DNA of 64,000 bases from a candidate division WOR-3 bacterium. Its GTDB lineage: Bacteria; Hydrothermota; Tepidihabitantia; Tepidihabitantales; Tepidihabitantaceae. The notes beneath the pieces were generated by a model that saw only the letters and a program-made list of their open reading frames with translations, did no database searches and was not told where the DNA came from. Position numbers and translations under genes: made by a program. Shown here piece after piece: positions 45,295 through 54,281 of the stretch. The stretch covers positions 186,001 through 250,000 of the forward strand of contig JANLFQ010000002.1 in the NCBI GenBank assembly GCA_024653355.1. The letters run 5' to 3'. How positions within the stretch are numbered: the stretch's first letter is position 1; each line of letters starts with the position of its first letter.

Positions 45295-45549
45295 ATGGCG
45301 TTAATAGATGAAGTGAAGGCGATTATCGCTGAAAAACTGCCCGATGCCGCGGGAAAGTTGACCCCGGACGCCCGTTTTCAGGAGGATTTGGGCGCTGATT
45401 CGCTCGATATCGTGGAACTGGTCCTGGCGTTTGAGGATAAGTTCGGGATTAAGATTCCGGATGAGGACTCGCAGCAGTTGACCACCGTGGGCAAGGCGGT
45501 TGAGTATTTAGAGCGCAAACTGGCAGAAAAGAAAGCCGCTGCCGAGTGA
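45295..45549 (+). CDS. acpP: Acyl carrier protein
   Basis: 84 residues. The phosphopantetheine Ser36 lies in GADSLDIVEL. Acidic helix 2 and the KFGIKIPDEDSQQL segment are standard. Carries growing acyl chains in type II fatty acid synthesis. Strong AAGGAGGAC site; fabF follows after 27 bp. Confidence 0.97.
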   Translation: MALIDEVKAIIAEKLPDAAGKLTPDARFQEDLGADSLDIVELVLAFEDKFGIKIPDEDSQQLTTVGKAVEYLERKLAEKKAAAE

Positions 45550-45576
45550 TTTGCGGTTAACGCGGTGGGTTGAGCT

Positions 45577-46836
45577 ATGACTGAAAAACGGCGCCGGGTT
45601 GTGGTAACCGGTCTTGGTATCGTTTCACCTTTGGGTCCTGATGTGCCAACCTACTGGCAGAATCTGCTTGCCGGCGAGAACGGCATTAGCCGAATAACCG
45701 CATTTGACCCCTCAGATTTGACGGTGCAGATTGCTGCCGAGGTGAAAGGGTTTGACCCGAAGGCGCGGCTCGATGCGAAGTTGGTGAAACGTGCGGACCG
45801 ATTTACCCAGTTTGCCCTGTGGGCGGCAGTTGAGGCGGTGGCAGATGCCCGCCTGGAGTTTGATAAGGAGGATAAGGACCGGGTCGGGGTTGTGGTTGGT
45901 TCTGGAATGGGTGGAATCGCCACCTGGGAGGAGCAGCATTCGGTCTTTTTGAGTCGGGGTCCGCGGCCGGTTTCGCCGCTTTTAATCCCGATGATGATTC
46001 CGGATATGGCATCGGGACAGATAGCGATTTTGTACGGGTTGCGGGGCCCGAACTACTGCTCGGTTTCAGCGTGCGCTTCCGGGGCGCATGCGACCGGGGT
46101 GGCTTTGCGCCATATTCAGCAGGGTGATGCCGATGTGATGATTACCGGTGGGGTTGAGGCGCCAATCACGAAGTTTACCGTTGCGGCATTTGCCAATATG
46201 GGTGCGCTGTCCAAGCGTAATGACGCACCGGAGCGGGCATCAAGACCTTTTGACCGGGACCGGGACGGGTTTGTGGTTGCCGAAGGTGGCGGTATTTACA
46301 TCCTTGAGGAGCTGGAGCATGCCCGACGCCGCGGGGCGAAGATTTACTGTGAGGTTGTTGGCTATGGTGCAACCGCGGACGGTTACCACATAACCGCGCC
46401 CGACCCCGAGGCAAAGGGAGCGGCGCTGGCGATGCGCCGGGCGCTGGAGGATGCGGGGCTTAAGCCGGAGGATATTGATTACATCAACGCCCATGGCACA
46501 TCAACGCCGTTGAACGATGCGGCAGAGGTGAAGGCGATAAAGGATGTTTTTGGCGAGCACGCCCGGCGCTTGGTGGTCAACTCGACCAAGTCGATGATTG
46601 GTCATGGGTTAGGTGCCGCGGGTGCGATGGAGTTTGTGGCGACGGTGCTTTCGGTTAAAGAGGGCAAGGTGCACCAGACGAGAAACTTTGAACAGCCGGA
46701 CGAAGGTGTGGAACTGGATTTTGTGCCCAAAGCGCCCCGGGAATTAAAAATCCGGGCGGCAATTTCCAATTCGTTCGGGTTTGGTGGCCACAACTGCTGT
46801 TTGTGCGTGAAACGGTTTGAGGAGGGTGTTGCTTAG
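45577..46836 (+). CDS. fabF: 3-oxoacyl-ACP synthase II
   Basis: 419 residues. Catalytic Cys166 in VSACASGAHA, His near 306 in NAHGTSTPLND and His near 343 in MIGHGLGAAGA; the Lys in NSTKSM is also present. Condenses malonyl-ACP with acyl-ACP to elongate chains. Operon with acpP. No fabD, fabG or fabH in the window, so the fatty-acid genes are scattered. Confidence 0.97.
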   Translation: MTEKRRRVVVTGLGIVSPLGPDVPTYWQNLLAGENGISRITAFDPSDLTVQIAAEVKGFDPKARLDAKLVKRADRFTQFALWAAVEAVADARLEFDKEDKDRVGVVVGSGMGGIATWEEQHSVFLSRGPRPVSPLLIPMMIPDMASGQIAILYGLRGPNYCSVSACASGAHATGVALRHIQQGDADVMITGGVEAPITKFTVAAFANMGALSKRNDAPERASRPFDRDRDGFVVAEGGGIYILEELEHARRRGAKIYCEVVGYGATADGYHITAPDPEAKGAALAMRRALEDAGLKPEDIDYINAHGTSTPLNDAAEVKAIKDVFGEHARRLVVNSTKSMIGHGLGAAGAMEFVATVLSVKEGKVHQTRNFEQPDEGVELDFVPKAPRELKIRAAISNSFGFGGHNCCLCVKRFEEGVA

Positions 46837-46891
46837 TGAACCTGATGCTATTTTCCCAACGGACAATTTTTGAGATAAAAGGAGTGGCACG

Positions 46892-47680
46892 ATGAAGATT
46901 GTATGTTGCATTAAACAGGTTCCTTCAACCGAAACCAAGGTGCGGATTAACCCCCAAACCGGTTTTGTCGACACCAATGAGGTTGAGTGGGTGATTAATC
47001 CGTACGACGAGTATGCGCTGGAGATGGCGTTAAGGATTAAGGAGAAGTTGGGTGCCGGTTCGGTGACCGCGGTCAGCCTTGGTCCAGAGCGGGTGAAGAT
47101 GGCGCTGCGTACCGCACTGGCGATGGGTGTTGATGATGCGGTCCAGGTTTCGGACCCGGCTTTTGAAGGGCTTGATGGGCTGGGTATTGGCCAGGTGCTT
47201 GCCAGCGCCGTGGCACGGATTGGGTTCAATCTGATTTTGTGCGGGAAACAGGCGATAGACGACGATATGGCGTGGGTGCCGCAGGCGGTTGCCCATTTTC
47301 TTAATGTGCCCCATGTGGCGGTTGTTCCTGATGTGGAGATTGCCAATGCCGAGGCACAGGAAATCGTTGCCCATCGTGAGGTGGAAGGGGCAACCGAGAT
47401 TGTCCAGGTGCGCCTGCCCTGTTTGTTGACGATTCAGAAGGGTAAGTATCAACCCCGTTATCCAACTTTGAAGTTGATGATGGCGGCGAAGAAGAAGGAA
47501 ATCCCGGTCTGGGGCGCAAACGATTTGGGGCTGGACCCGGCAAAACTGTCGCGCCGGATTGTCCAGTTAGGACACAGTTTACCACCGGAGCGCAAGGCAG
47601 GACGGGTGCTGGAAGGAGAGTTGAATCAGGTGGTGCCGGAACTGGTGCGGCTACTGCGCGAGGAGGCAAAGGTCATCTGA
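46892..47680 (+). CDS. etfB: Electron transfer flavoprotein beta subunit
   Basis: 262 residues. MKIVCCIKQVP and NPYDEYALEMALRIKE start, the AMP-binding region LCGKQAIDDDM and the C-terminal helix are typical. Normally heterodimer with EtfA, carrying electrons from acyl-CoA or other dehydrogenases, possibly in flavin bifurcation. No etfA is found in the window: the next gene, coaE, overlaps by 1 bp. The partner must lie elsewhere. Confidence 0.92.
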   Translation: MKIVCCIKQVPSTETKVRINPQTGFVDTNEVEWVINPYDEYALEMALRIKEKLGAGSVTAVSLGPERVKMALRTALAMGVDDAVQVSDPAFEGLDGLGIGQVLASAVARIGFNLILCGKQAIDDDMAWVPQAVAHFLNVPHVAVVPDVEIANAEAQEIVAHREVEGATEIVQVRLPCLLTIQKGKYQPRYPTLKLMMAAKKKEIPVWGANDLGLDPAKLSRRIVQLGHSLPPERKAGRVLEGELNQVVPELVRLLREEAKVI

Positions 47681-48327
47681 TGTTTGACCGGCAACTGGTT
47701 TTACCCCGGCTTGTCGTCGGTATCGGCGGCAATATGGGCTCGGGTAAATCAACCGTTGCCGAGGAGTTGCGGCGCTATGGCGCGCGGGTGATTGACGCCG
47801 ACCAGATTGCCCGCAACCTCCTGCGCAAGGGCAGCGCCGAGTACAAGAAGGTGGTCGCCGCTTTTGGCAAGGATATTCTGGACAAAAAGGGGCAGATTGA
47901 CCGCAGGGCGCTGGGACGCCGGGCGTTCAGTTCCAAGACCAGTTTGAAAAAGTTGAATGCGATTATGCATCCGCCAATCATCAAACGGATTGAGGACGAG
48001 ATAGCAAAAACGAAAAGCGGGCTCTTGGTGGTGGATGCGGCGCTCTTATTTTCCTGCGGGCTTGACAAACAGGTTGATGTGTCGATTCTCGTCACGGCAC
48101 CGGACACGCTGCGGCTGAAGCGGATGACGAAACTGGGTTTCAGTGCCGAGGAGGTGGCACAGAGGCTTGAGGTCCAGGGTTCGGACCGGAAGTACTGGTC
48201 AAAAGCCGATTTTGTCCTGGAAAACAAGGGGTCAATCGCCGAGTTGAAGCGCAAGGTGCGGGCGCTCTGGAACTTCTTTTACAGCAGTCGGGTCGAAGAA
48301 CTCAGGGCGAGGAAGACGGGTTCGTGA
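47680..48327 (+). CDS. coaE: Dephospho-CoA kinase
   Basis: 215 residues. P-loop GGNMGSGKSTVAE and the family DADQIARNLL motif; the C-terminal helices are normal. It phosphorylates dephospho-CoA in the last step of CoA synthesis. ATG overlaps the etfB stop by 1 bp (TGATG-type). Next gene overlaps by 4 bp. Confidence 0.93.
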   Translation: MFDRQLVLPRLVVGIGGNMGSGKSTVAEELRRYGARVIDADQIARNLLRKGSAEYKKVVAAFGKDILDKKGQIDRRALGRRAFSSKTSLKKLNAIMHPPIIKRIEDEIAKTKSGLLVVDAALLFSCGLDKQVDVSILVTAPDTLRLKRMTKLGFSAEEVAQRLEVQGSDRKYWSKADFVLENKGSIAELKRKVRALWNFFYSSRVEELRARKTGS

Positions 48328-49373
48328 AACTGAATCAGGTACCGCTGCGCGAACTGGAGTGCGCGGGCGGTGTGGTCAGGGCGTCAACTCCGAACATCCT
48401 GGAATACAAGGAGGTTGCGGATTTGGCACAGGACTTCTTGCAAGTTTATCAGGAGTTGATAAACCCGGCGGCAGAAAGGTTGGGACCAAAGGAGCGGGAG
48501 GCGAACGCCGAAAGTTATCTCCTTCTGGGCAGGGATGTGGAACTGGGCCGGTTGCATTTCATCTACGACCTTGAGGAGACCCGGCTGGCGTTTGAGGTCG
48601 GAGAGCCCGCTGCCAGTAAGGTGTATCGGTTGTTGCGCGAACAGCGGATTGTTGTGCCCGATTTAGGTGCCATCCGGGAGATGATGTCCGGGAATCTTGC
48701 CGAGACGGTGGCGGCAATCTTCTGGCAGATTGGGGCAATCAAGGTGAGTCTTGGTGACCTCAGGCCGCTGTTCAAGGTTGATGACAATCGGAACTACAGC
48801 CCGATTTACATCGATGTCAAAGGGCTATCCAACTACCCGGCGGTGAACGACTTTGTGTTGAGCGCCAGCGCGCTGCTCGTGAAGAATCTCAATTTTGATG
48901 CGATTTGCGGGATTGAAGCCGGCAGTATCGCCATTGCCGCGCTTCTGGCACAGAAACTGGCAAAGCCGATGTTTTTTGCCCGCCGGGAGTTACGCTATCC
49001 CGAGGCAAGCCCGTTTGAAGGGGTGAAACGGCACGAGTTGTTCAGAAAAAAGGTGCTTCTGGTGGACGACACCTTAGTTCACGGCTGGACCAAAGCCCGG
49101 GTTGTGGAAAAGATTCGGGATTGGGGCGCAAAGGTGGACGCCTGTTTTGTGCTTTTTGACCGCCAGCAGGGTGGTGAAGAGGAGCTGGCACAAACCGGGG
49201 TGAAACTTTACTCTCTGACCAATCGGGATGCCGCCCTTTCAGAAAAGATACCCCGGGAGGTAAGTTATCTCACCGATGGCGAGTTTGCCGAGGTCCGGGA
49301 GTACTTTCAAGACCCGGCAGCCTGGCATAAACGCCGGGGGCTAATGTTTCACCCGCCAACCGCCTACCGCTGA
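48324..49373 (+). CDS. Phosphoribosyltransferase, PyrE-like, with a long N-terminal extension
   Basis: 349 residues, GTG start overlapping coaE. The C-terminal half (about 165-330) is a type I phosphoribosyltransferase domain: PRPP motif KKVLLVDDTLVHGWTKA, CGIEAGSIAIAALLA as the pyrophosphate loop and RRELRY. Closest in shape to orotate phosphoribosyltransferase, but residues 1-160 are an added alpha-helical domain not seen in PyrE. Substrate is therefore uncertain (orotate, other base or regulatory). Co-transcribed with etfB and coaE. Confidence 0.75.
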   Translation: MKLNQVPLRELECAGGVVRASTPNILEYKEVADLAQDFLQVYQELINPAAERLGPKEREANAESYLLLGRDVELGRLHFIYDLEETRLAFEVGEPAASKVYRLLREQRIVVPDLGAIREMMSGNLAETVAAIFWQIGAIKVSLGDLRPLFKVDDNRNYSPIYIDVKGLSNYPAVNDFVLSASALLVKNLNFDAICGIEAGSIAIAALLAQKLAKPMFFARRELRYPEASPFEGVKRHELFRKKVLLVDDTLVHGWTKARVVEKIRDWGAKVDACFVLFDRQQGGEEELAQTGVKLYSLTNRDAALSEKIPREVSYLTDGEFAEVREYFQDPAAWHKRRGLMFHPPTAYR

Positions 49374-49496
49374 TTAAGAAACAACAGGCGACCGCTAAAA
49401 AAAACTTGACAACGGGAATTTTTCTCTTCACAATTTGATTGCGCCGAAGGGAGAAACCGCTTTCGGTGCTGAGGAGTTTTTTAAAAGGAGGTGGAG

Positions 49497-50342
49497 ATGA
49501 CCTGGCATTACAACTGCCCGAACTGCGGTTATCCGCTTGCGGTGGACTGGTCGCGGCATAAGGATGAGGTTGTGTGTCGGCAGTGTCGCACCCGGCACTA
49601 TCCGCCGACACCAGACGAAGACCATTTTGCCTATATCTGCGGTCAGAAGTGGCCACCGGAGATGGAGCAGGTGGTGATTGCCCGGCGCGGTACAACCTGT
49701 GTTGCCCCGGGCTGTTTTGCACCCTACAACACCCTGACCCTGCGCAAACCAATTTCTCAAGGCGGCAGGATATGCGTGGACAACCTGATACCGGTTTGCT
49801 TTAAGCACGCCCGGGAAAAGGGGGAGCGGGATTACGACGAATGGGTACGGGAGTTGCAGGAGATGAGCGGATCAAAACCGGTAATACCACCCGAGCCAAC
49901 GATACCGGAGACACCACCAGTTGCCGCATCCGAGGAGCCCGAGCCGGTGGTAAGTTATGTGCTGTCAATCGCCCAGGGTTGCAACCTGCGGCTGGAACCG
50001 TTGCCGAACAACCGTCCGGTGATAATGGCGCCTTTTATCCGTGGTCCGGTGCGCAGGCTGCTTTTTGATTACGAGTGGCAGGTGCGGGGCGGTGCCGAGT
50101 CCGAGGTGATTCTTGTCGCCTGGCCCAGAGGTGAGGAGCCAGATTGGGCTGAAATCAACAGCGATGGATTCGGCGGTGTGATGGCGAAGAAGGAGTTGCA
50201 GGTGGAGCGTGATGCCCAGGGTCAGGGCTGCGTGTGGCTGGAGTTGCCACCAGGCCATCCGGGACGGTGGAATGTGGCGGTGATACTGACCGGTAATGGC
50301 AATGTGGCGATTACCGAATATGTCCTTGCCGGGACCGATTGA
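49497..50342 (+). CDS. Zinc-ribbon plus HNH-like treble-clef protein of unknown function
   Basis: 281 residues from the ATG after AAAGGAGG; the GTG two codons earlier overlaps this site. N-terminal zinc ribbon: YNCPNCGYP and VVCRQCRTRH. Then a treble-clef resembling an HNH nuclease (TCVAPGCFAP ... NLIPVCFKHAREKG) but lacking the first catalytic His (LRKPIS instead of VDHIIP). After a Pro/Glu-rich linker the C-terminal 130 residues are all beta. A role in binding nucleic acid or protein is inferred; catalysis is not supported. Confidence 0.6.
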   Translation: MTWHYNCPNCGYPLAVDWSRHKDEVVCRQCRTRHYPPTPDEDHFAYICGQKWPPEMEQVVIARRGTTCVAPGCFAPYNTLTLRKPISQGGRICVDNLIPVCFKHAREKGERDYDEWVRELQEMSGSKPVIPPEPTIPETPPVAASEEPEPVVSYVLSIAQGCNLRLEPLPNNRPVIMAPFIRGPVRRLLFDYEWQVRGGAESEVILVAWPRGEEPDWAEINSDGFGGVMAKKELQVERDAQGQGCVWLELPPGHPGRWNVAVILTGNGNVAITEYVLAGTD

Positions 50343-50357
50343 CAACCGCTTTGGGCG

Positions 50358-51608
50358 TTAAGAGTTGAGGATTTCCCGGATGCGGTTGACAATATCGGCA
50401 TGGGAAACCTCAGTTTGCGCTCCGGATGAGAGGTCTTTGAGCCCGTAAACCCCGCGCTTCATTTCTTCGGCACCAACAACAACACAGAGCCGGGCCTGGG
50501 CAAGGTCGGCAAGGTGAAACTGGCGTTTCAGTTTCGGGGTTTCGTAACTGATAAGGGCGGGGATGTTTTCTGCCCGGAGTCGGTCAACTAATTCCCGGGC
50601 CGCGGGCAGTTCCTCAGCGCCGGTCCAGACGATAAACACCATTTGCCGGAGCGGAGCGGTTTCTGGTTCTGGCAGGGCAAGGAGGGTGCGTTCCAAGCCA
50701 ATTGCCAAGCCGATGGCGGGCGTGGGTGGACCGCCAAACTCTTCAATCAGGTAGTCGTATCTGCCACCGCCGCCGAGACTGATTTGCTCTCCCAGCACCG
50801 GTGAGACGAATTCAAAGGTTGTCCGGTTGTAGTAGTCAAGGCCCCGGACCAGATGCTCGTTCAGTTCCCAGCGCACCGGGGTATTTTTCAGTCCGCTGAG
50901 CACGGCGGCGAAATGTTTTTGGCATTCCGGGCAGAGGTGCTGATGGGGCAGCGGCGCCGCCTCAAGGACCTTCTGACAGTGCGGGTTTTTGCAGTCAAAG
51001 GTGCGCAGCGGGTTGTGTTCGAGCCGGCTGGCGCAGTCCGGGCACAGTTCCTCTTGATAAGGGCGCAGGAAGTTGAGCAGTTTTTCCCGGTAGTGCGGTC
51101 GGCACAAACGGCAGCCGATGGAGTTGATTAAAACCAGGCAGTCGTTGATGCCGAGCCGGGCGAAGAATTCGGCACCGAGTTGAATCGTCTCGGCATCAAC
51201 CAGCGGATGGGCTTCGCCCAGCGCCTCGGCACCCAACTGGTAAAATTCCCGATAGCGTCCCTTCTGCGGTCGGCTGTAGCGAAAGCAGGGGGTGATGTAG
51301 AACAGCCGGCAGGGCAAACGCAACTGGTTTTCCAGCACGGCGCGCACCACACCCGGCGTCCCTTCGGGTTTCAAGGTCAAACTGCGGCCGGCACGGTCGT
51401 TAAAGGTGTACATCTCCTTCTGGACGATGTCCGAAGTGCTGCCCGAAGATTTGATGAACACCTCGGTGTGCTCAAAGGTCGGGGTGACGATTTCCCGGTA
51501 GCCGTAAAGGTGTGCCAGACGCCGGAAGGTTTTTTCCGCCCAGAACTTCTTTTCACTCTGCGGCGGCACAAAGTCCTGAGTCCCTTTGGGGCGATTGGAT
51601 TTGAGCAC
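50358..51608 (-). CDS. hisS: Histidyl-tRNA synthetase
   Basis: 416 residues, class II. Motif 1 region RPKGTQDFVPPQS, motif 2 FRYSRPQKGRYREFYQ, histidine-binding GLDYYNRTTFEF and motif 3 GLAIGLERTLLAL, followed by an anticodon-binding domain (about 330-416). Contains a Cys-rich insertion (CRLCRPHY ... CPDC ... CKNPHC), probably a zinc-binding element. Charges tRNA-His. The vanZ-like gene ends 2 bp upstream; operon atpD-vanZ-hisS. Confidence 0.96.
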   Translation of the reverse strand: MLKSNRPKGTQDFVPPQSEKKFWAEKTFRRLAHLYGYREIVTPTFEHTEVFIKSSGSTSDIVQKEMYTFNDRAGRSLTLKPEGTPGVVRAVLENQLRLPCRLFYITPCFRYSRPQKGRYREFYQLGAEALGEAHPLVDAETIQLGAEFFARLGINDCLVLINSIGCRLCRPHYREKLLNFLRPYQEELCPDCASRLEHNPLRTFDCKNPHCQKVLEAAPLPHQHLCPECQKHFAAVLSGLKNTPVRWELNEHLVRGLDYYNRTTFEFVSPVLGEQISLGGGGRYDYLIEEFGGPPTPAIGLAIGLERTLLALPEPETAPLRQMVFIVWTGAEELPAARELVDRLRAENIPALISYETPKLKRQFHLADLAQARLCVVVGAEEMKRGVYGLKDLSSGAQTEVSHADIVNRIREILNS

Positions 51609-51610
51609 GG

Positions 51611-51946
51611 CTATTTCAGACGGGTTGCCAGTTCGTAACAGATGATACCGAGACCCAAACCGATGAGGTTTGAGAGCAGGTCAACCTGATTGAATTCGCG
51701 TTTCGTGGGCAGCAGCCGTTGCAGGTATTCAACACCGAAGGCGATGGGCGCGGTGATTAAAATCCCGCTCCAGGGCAAAGCGGCCTGTCCCAGAACACCC
51801 ATCACAACAAACATCCCGGTGTGGATTGTCTTATCAAGCCCGCGCTGGATAAGCCGGTTGGGTTTGCCGAGCGGTATTGACATCGCGAAGATGGTGACAA
51901 TCACCCAGATGACAAACAGAACCCGGCTCGCGCTCCGTTTAGCCAC
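51611..51946 (-). CDS. VanZ-like membrane protein
   Basis: 111 residues from GTG after GAGGAGG; an in-frame ATG eight codons upstream is rejected because it lies within the preceding gene. Three to four membrane helices with GLDKTIHTGMFVVMG and LPTKREFNQVDLLSNLIGL, the VanZ signature. VanZ-like proteins are small inner-membrane proteins with a weak link to teicoplanin resistance; the role here is unknown. It overlaps the V-ATPase D gene by 8 bp. Confidence 0.8.
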   Translation of the reverse strand: MAKRSASRVLFVIWVIVTIFAMSIPLGKPNRLIQRGLDKTIHTGMFVVMGVLGQAALPWSGILITAPIAFGVEYLQRLLPTKREFNQVDLLSNLIGLGLGIICYELATRLK

Positions 51947-52574
51947 GGCGTTCCTCCTCACCGCGGACAATCTCCTTGATCCGCATCAGCCGGGTCAGGT
52001 CCTGGCGTTCGGCTTCGGCCAGTTTGAAGTTGATCATCCGGATTGCCTCTTCAATTGAGGGGATTAAAACAAACTCCAGGGCGTTGACCCGGCGCCGGGT
52101 CCGTTCCAGTTCGCCGGCAAGGATTTCGAGTGTCTTCTCCTTTTCGGCAAGGATAAAGAGTGCATCCAGGAGGTTGTCAAGGGCTAAAAGCGCCCGGTCC
52201 AGTTCCGGTGAGGTTGTGGCAAAACCGTAGCAGCGGAGCGCACCCGTGACCTTCTTGGTGAAGACCGGGACCTCGATGTTCATCATCCGCCGGGTGGCAA
52301 CGGAAAGTTCAACCCGCCGCGTCGGGACCAGGACCGCTTCGTCCAGAAACTGCGGTTCGTAGGCGGCGCGGGCGAGGGCAAACTGGCCCAGAATCGCGCG
52401 CATCGCCTTGCGCACGCGGGTGCGGTGCCGGCGAATTTCGTGAATCAGTTCCAGAAGCCGGCGCATCAACTCCTGCTGTTTGTCTTTCAGCAGTTTGTGA
52501 CCACGGCGGGCGATGACAAGCCGGCGCCGCAGCCGCATCAGTTCCATCCGGGTGGCGCTTACTGAAAGTCTCAT
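51939..52574 (-). CDS. atpD: V-type ATP synthase subunit D
   Basis: 211 residues. A long antiparallel coiled coil, N-terminal VSATRMELMRLRRRL and C-terminal LEFVLIPSIEEAIRMI, the standard fingerprint of subunit D (the central stalk rotor). It couples ATP turnover in A3B3 to proton or sodium movement. The other V-ATPase genes are not in this window. Promoter 7 nt upstream and no ribosome site. Confidence 0.92.
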   Translation of the reverse strand: MRLSVSATRMELMRLRRRLVIARRGHKLLKDKQQELMRRLLELIHEIRRHRTRVRKAMRAILGQFALARAAYEPQFLDEAVLVPTRRVELSVATRRMMNIEVPVFTKKVTGALRCYGFATTSPELDRALLALDNLLDALFILAEKEKTLEILAGELERTRRRVNALEFVLIPSIEEAIRMINFKLAEAERQDLTRLMRIKEIVRGEEERRG

Positions 52575-52581
52575 CGGGCAG

Positions 52582-52609
52582 ATTTTAGCCGAGAACCGGG
52601 CAAAGTCAA
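52582..52609 (-). promoter_or_regulatory. Predicted leaderless promoter of atpD
   Basis: TTGACT, 16-nt spacer, TAAAAT, 7 nt to the ATG at 52574. Confidence 0.55.
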
Positions 52610-52616
52610 AATTCCG

Positions 52617-53777
52617 CTAACGAGACGCTGCCGGCCGGTCAAGGCGCAGGACGATAATATCTCTGGTTTGTCGCATGCCATCTATTGCGACAAACACATC
52701 GCGGTCAACGCCGATGGCGGCGCTTTGGACATCAAAGCCGGGGTCAATGTGGTGTTCCCAGACGCTGGTGGCGTTGGGCTGGTATTCAAACACAAGAAGT
52801 TTGCGGCGCTTGGGCGTGATGAGAATGCCGGAGATAAAAATTGCGCCCTTTTCGGTAATCATTAGACCGCCGGCTTCGGCTTGCGCCGCGGCACCGTATG
52901 CGACCTTGCGCACCGCGCCACCGTCCGGCGTGTATTCCAGGACAACACAGCGGGTGGAATCATCGGTGCGGGCGGTGCCGAGACCGACGATGTTGCCAAA
53001 CCGGTCAACACCAACCGCTGCGGGTAGGTCATTACCGCCCGAGTCGTAGCGCCGGGTCCAGAGGGTATCGCCGTTCGGTTTCGTGTGCATCAAGAGCATG
53101 TCCTGTCCGGAACAGGAGGCAACCCGGCAGAGCACGGTCAGATTGCCATCCGGGTGCACGGCAAGCGCCACGGCATCCGCACCCTGGTCAAACTGGTAGT
53201 TGCGCGTCCAGACCGTTTTGCCGGCGGGATTGAGCAGGGCGAGATAAACCTCCTGCCCCGATGCGCTTTGCACACCACCACAGAAGACAATGTTAGAGTC
53301 AAGGGCAGCGAGACCGTTTGCCCAGCAGGCGTTACCGCTGAAAATCCCCTTTTTCCAGATGGTTTTTCCCTCCGGTGTGACCTTGACAATCAGGGCAAAG
53401 GTGGTGTCGTAAAACCGGGCATAGCCGGCAAGCAACAGATTACCGGCGGAATCCAGGGCGGCGCTGCGGCAGATATTGACACTGCCTTCGGCAAACGGCT
53501 GGCGCCGGACAAAATTGCCCTTGCGGTCCAGAATCTGCACAAACCAGACCGTCCTGCCCTGTTGTTGATTACCCTGGGTGCCGGCGACGATAACCTCATC
53601 ACCGCGGGTCAAAACCGCAGCGAGCTGGTCATCGGTACCGGTATCAAGCACCTTCTTCCAGGTTACGGTGGGTTTACCACACCGCCCAAAAAAGGGCAAA
53701 AAGGAGCAGATTAAGAGGGTGATAGATATCAGTTTTGGTAATGGTGACTCCCGGTCAACTCCGCACCAACTCATCAC
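52617..53777 (-). CDS. Beta-propeller lipoprotein
   Basis: 386 residues from GTG (an ATG follows directly). A signal peptide ending in a lipobox-like FGRC-G near residue 33 is preceded by an unusually long 14-residue lead. About eight repeats with a LDSAGNLLLAGYA or VDRFGNIVGLGTA pattern form a propeller of the SBBP/NHL type. Function unknown; probably anchored outside the inner membrane. The promoter 6 nt upstream (53784-53811) fixes the start. Confidence 0.75.
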   Translation of the reverse strand: MMSWCGVDRESPLPKLISITLLICSFLPFFGRCGKPTVTWKKVLDTGTDDQLAAVLTRGDEVIVAGTQGNQQQGRTVWFVQILDRKGNFVRRQPFAEGSVNICRSAALDSAGNLLLAGYARFYDTTFALIVKVTPEGKTIWKKGIFSGNACWANGLAALDSNIVFCGGVQSASGQEVYLALLNPAGKTVWTRNYQFDQGADAVALAVHPDGNLTVLCRVASCSGQDMLLMHTKPNGDTLWTRRYDSGGNDLPAAVGVDRFGNIVGLGTARTDDSTRCVVLEYTPDGGAVRKVAYGAAAQAEAGGLMITEKGAIFISGILITPKRRKLLVFEYQPNATSVWEHHIDPGFDVQSAAIGVDRDVFVAIDGMRQTRDIIVLRLDRPAASR

Positions 53778-53783
53778 AGATAT

Positions 53784-53811
53784 AGTTTATCAAAACGGGC
53801 GTAAAAGTCAA
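53784..53811 (-). promoter_or_regulatory. Predicted leaderless promoter
   Basis: TTGACT, 16-nt spacer, TAAACT, 6 nt to the GTG at 53777. Confidence 0.45.
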
Positions 53812-54245
53812 ACCTGCGCGGGTCGGCTTCGGATACAGGACAGTGCAAACGGTACTGGAGACGGTACCGGAAACGGTCCCCCCGTCCATCTCGGAGGCGG
53901 TTTCCACCGTTATTGATAAATCGGCAGATTATTGATAAATATAAACTTACAGCAACGGGCGAAAAAAGGGCGGGTTAAACCCCGTTAAGAAAGTGAGAAA
54001 ACCGGCTCTAAATGGATGAAGATACCGGTCTAAGATAGCGCTGGGACTTGACTTAAAAACAAGATTACTTACATTTTACCCAATGGGCATAATATCTTAT
54101 GAAGATGAAAAAGAAAATGTCTGACGCAGAGCCGAAGTGGCAGCACCCGGACGGGAGACAACTCGCAGAAGGCGGGGCAAAACTGACCGATAACGGGCAG
54201 GGTTCGAGTTAAAAAGTGTAAGGTTAAATAATACAGGATTTCGGG

Positions 54246-54274
54246 TTGACGCCGGCGATTCAGGGGTTTATAAT
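54246..54274 (+). promoter_or_regulatory. glmM promoter, leaderless
   Basis: TTGACG, 17-nt spacer, TATAAT, then 7 nt to the ATG. No ribosome site. Confidence 0.6.
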
Positions 54275-54281
54275 CTGAAAA

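Larger units (their letters stand above)
53778..54281. other. Intergenic region, 504 bp
   Basis: Contains the promoter of the minus-strand propeller gene (53784-53811), a short run of imperfect GGTACCGGAAAC-like repeats (about 53855-53885), a 37-codon frame (54099-54212) of doubtful status and the glmM promoter (54246-54274). Confidence 0.5.

Noticed and set aside
53855-53885. Tandem repeat as minisatellite or CRISPR
   Set aside because: Only three imperfect 12-nt units, no spacer structure; no CRISPR repeat array was noticed anywhere in the window.
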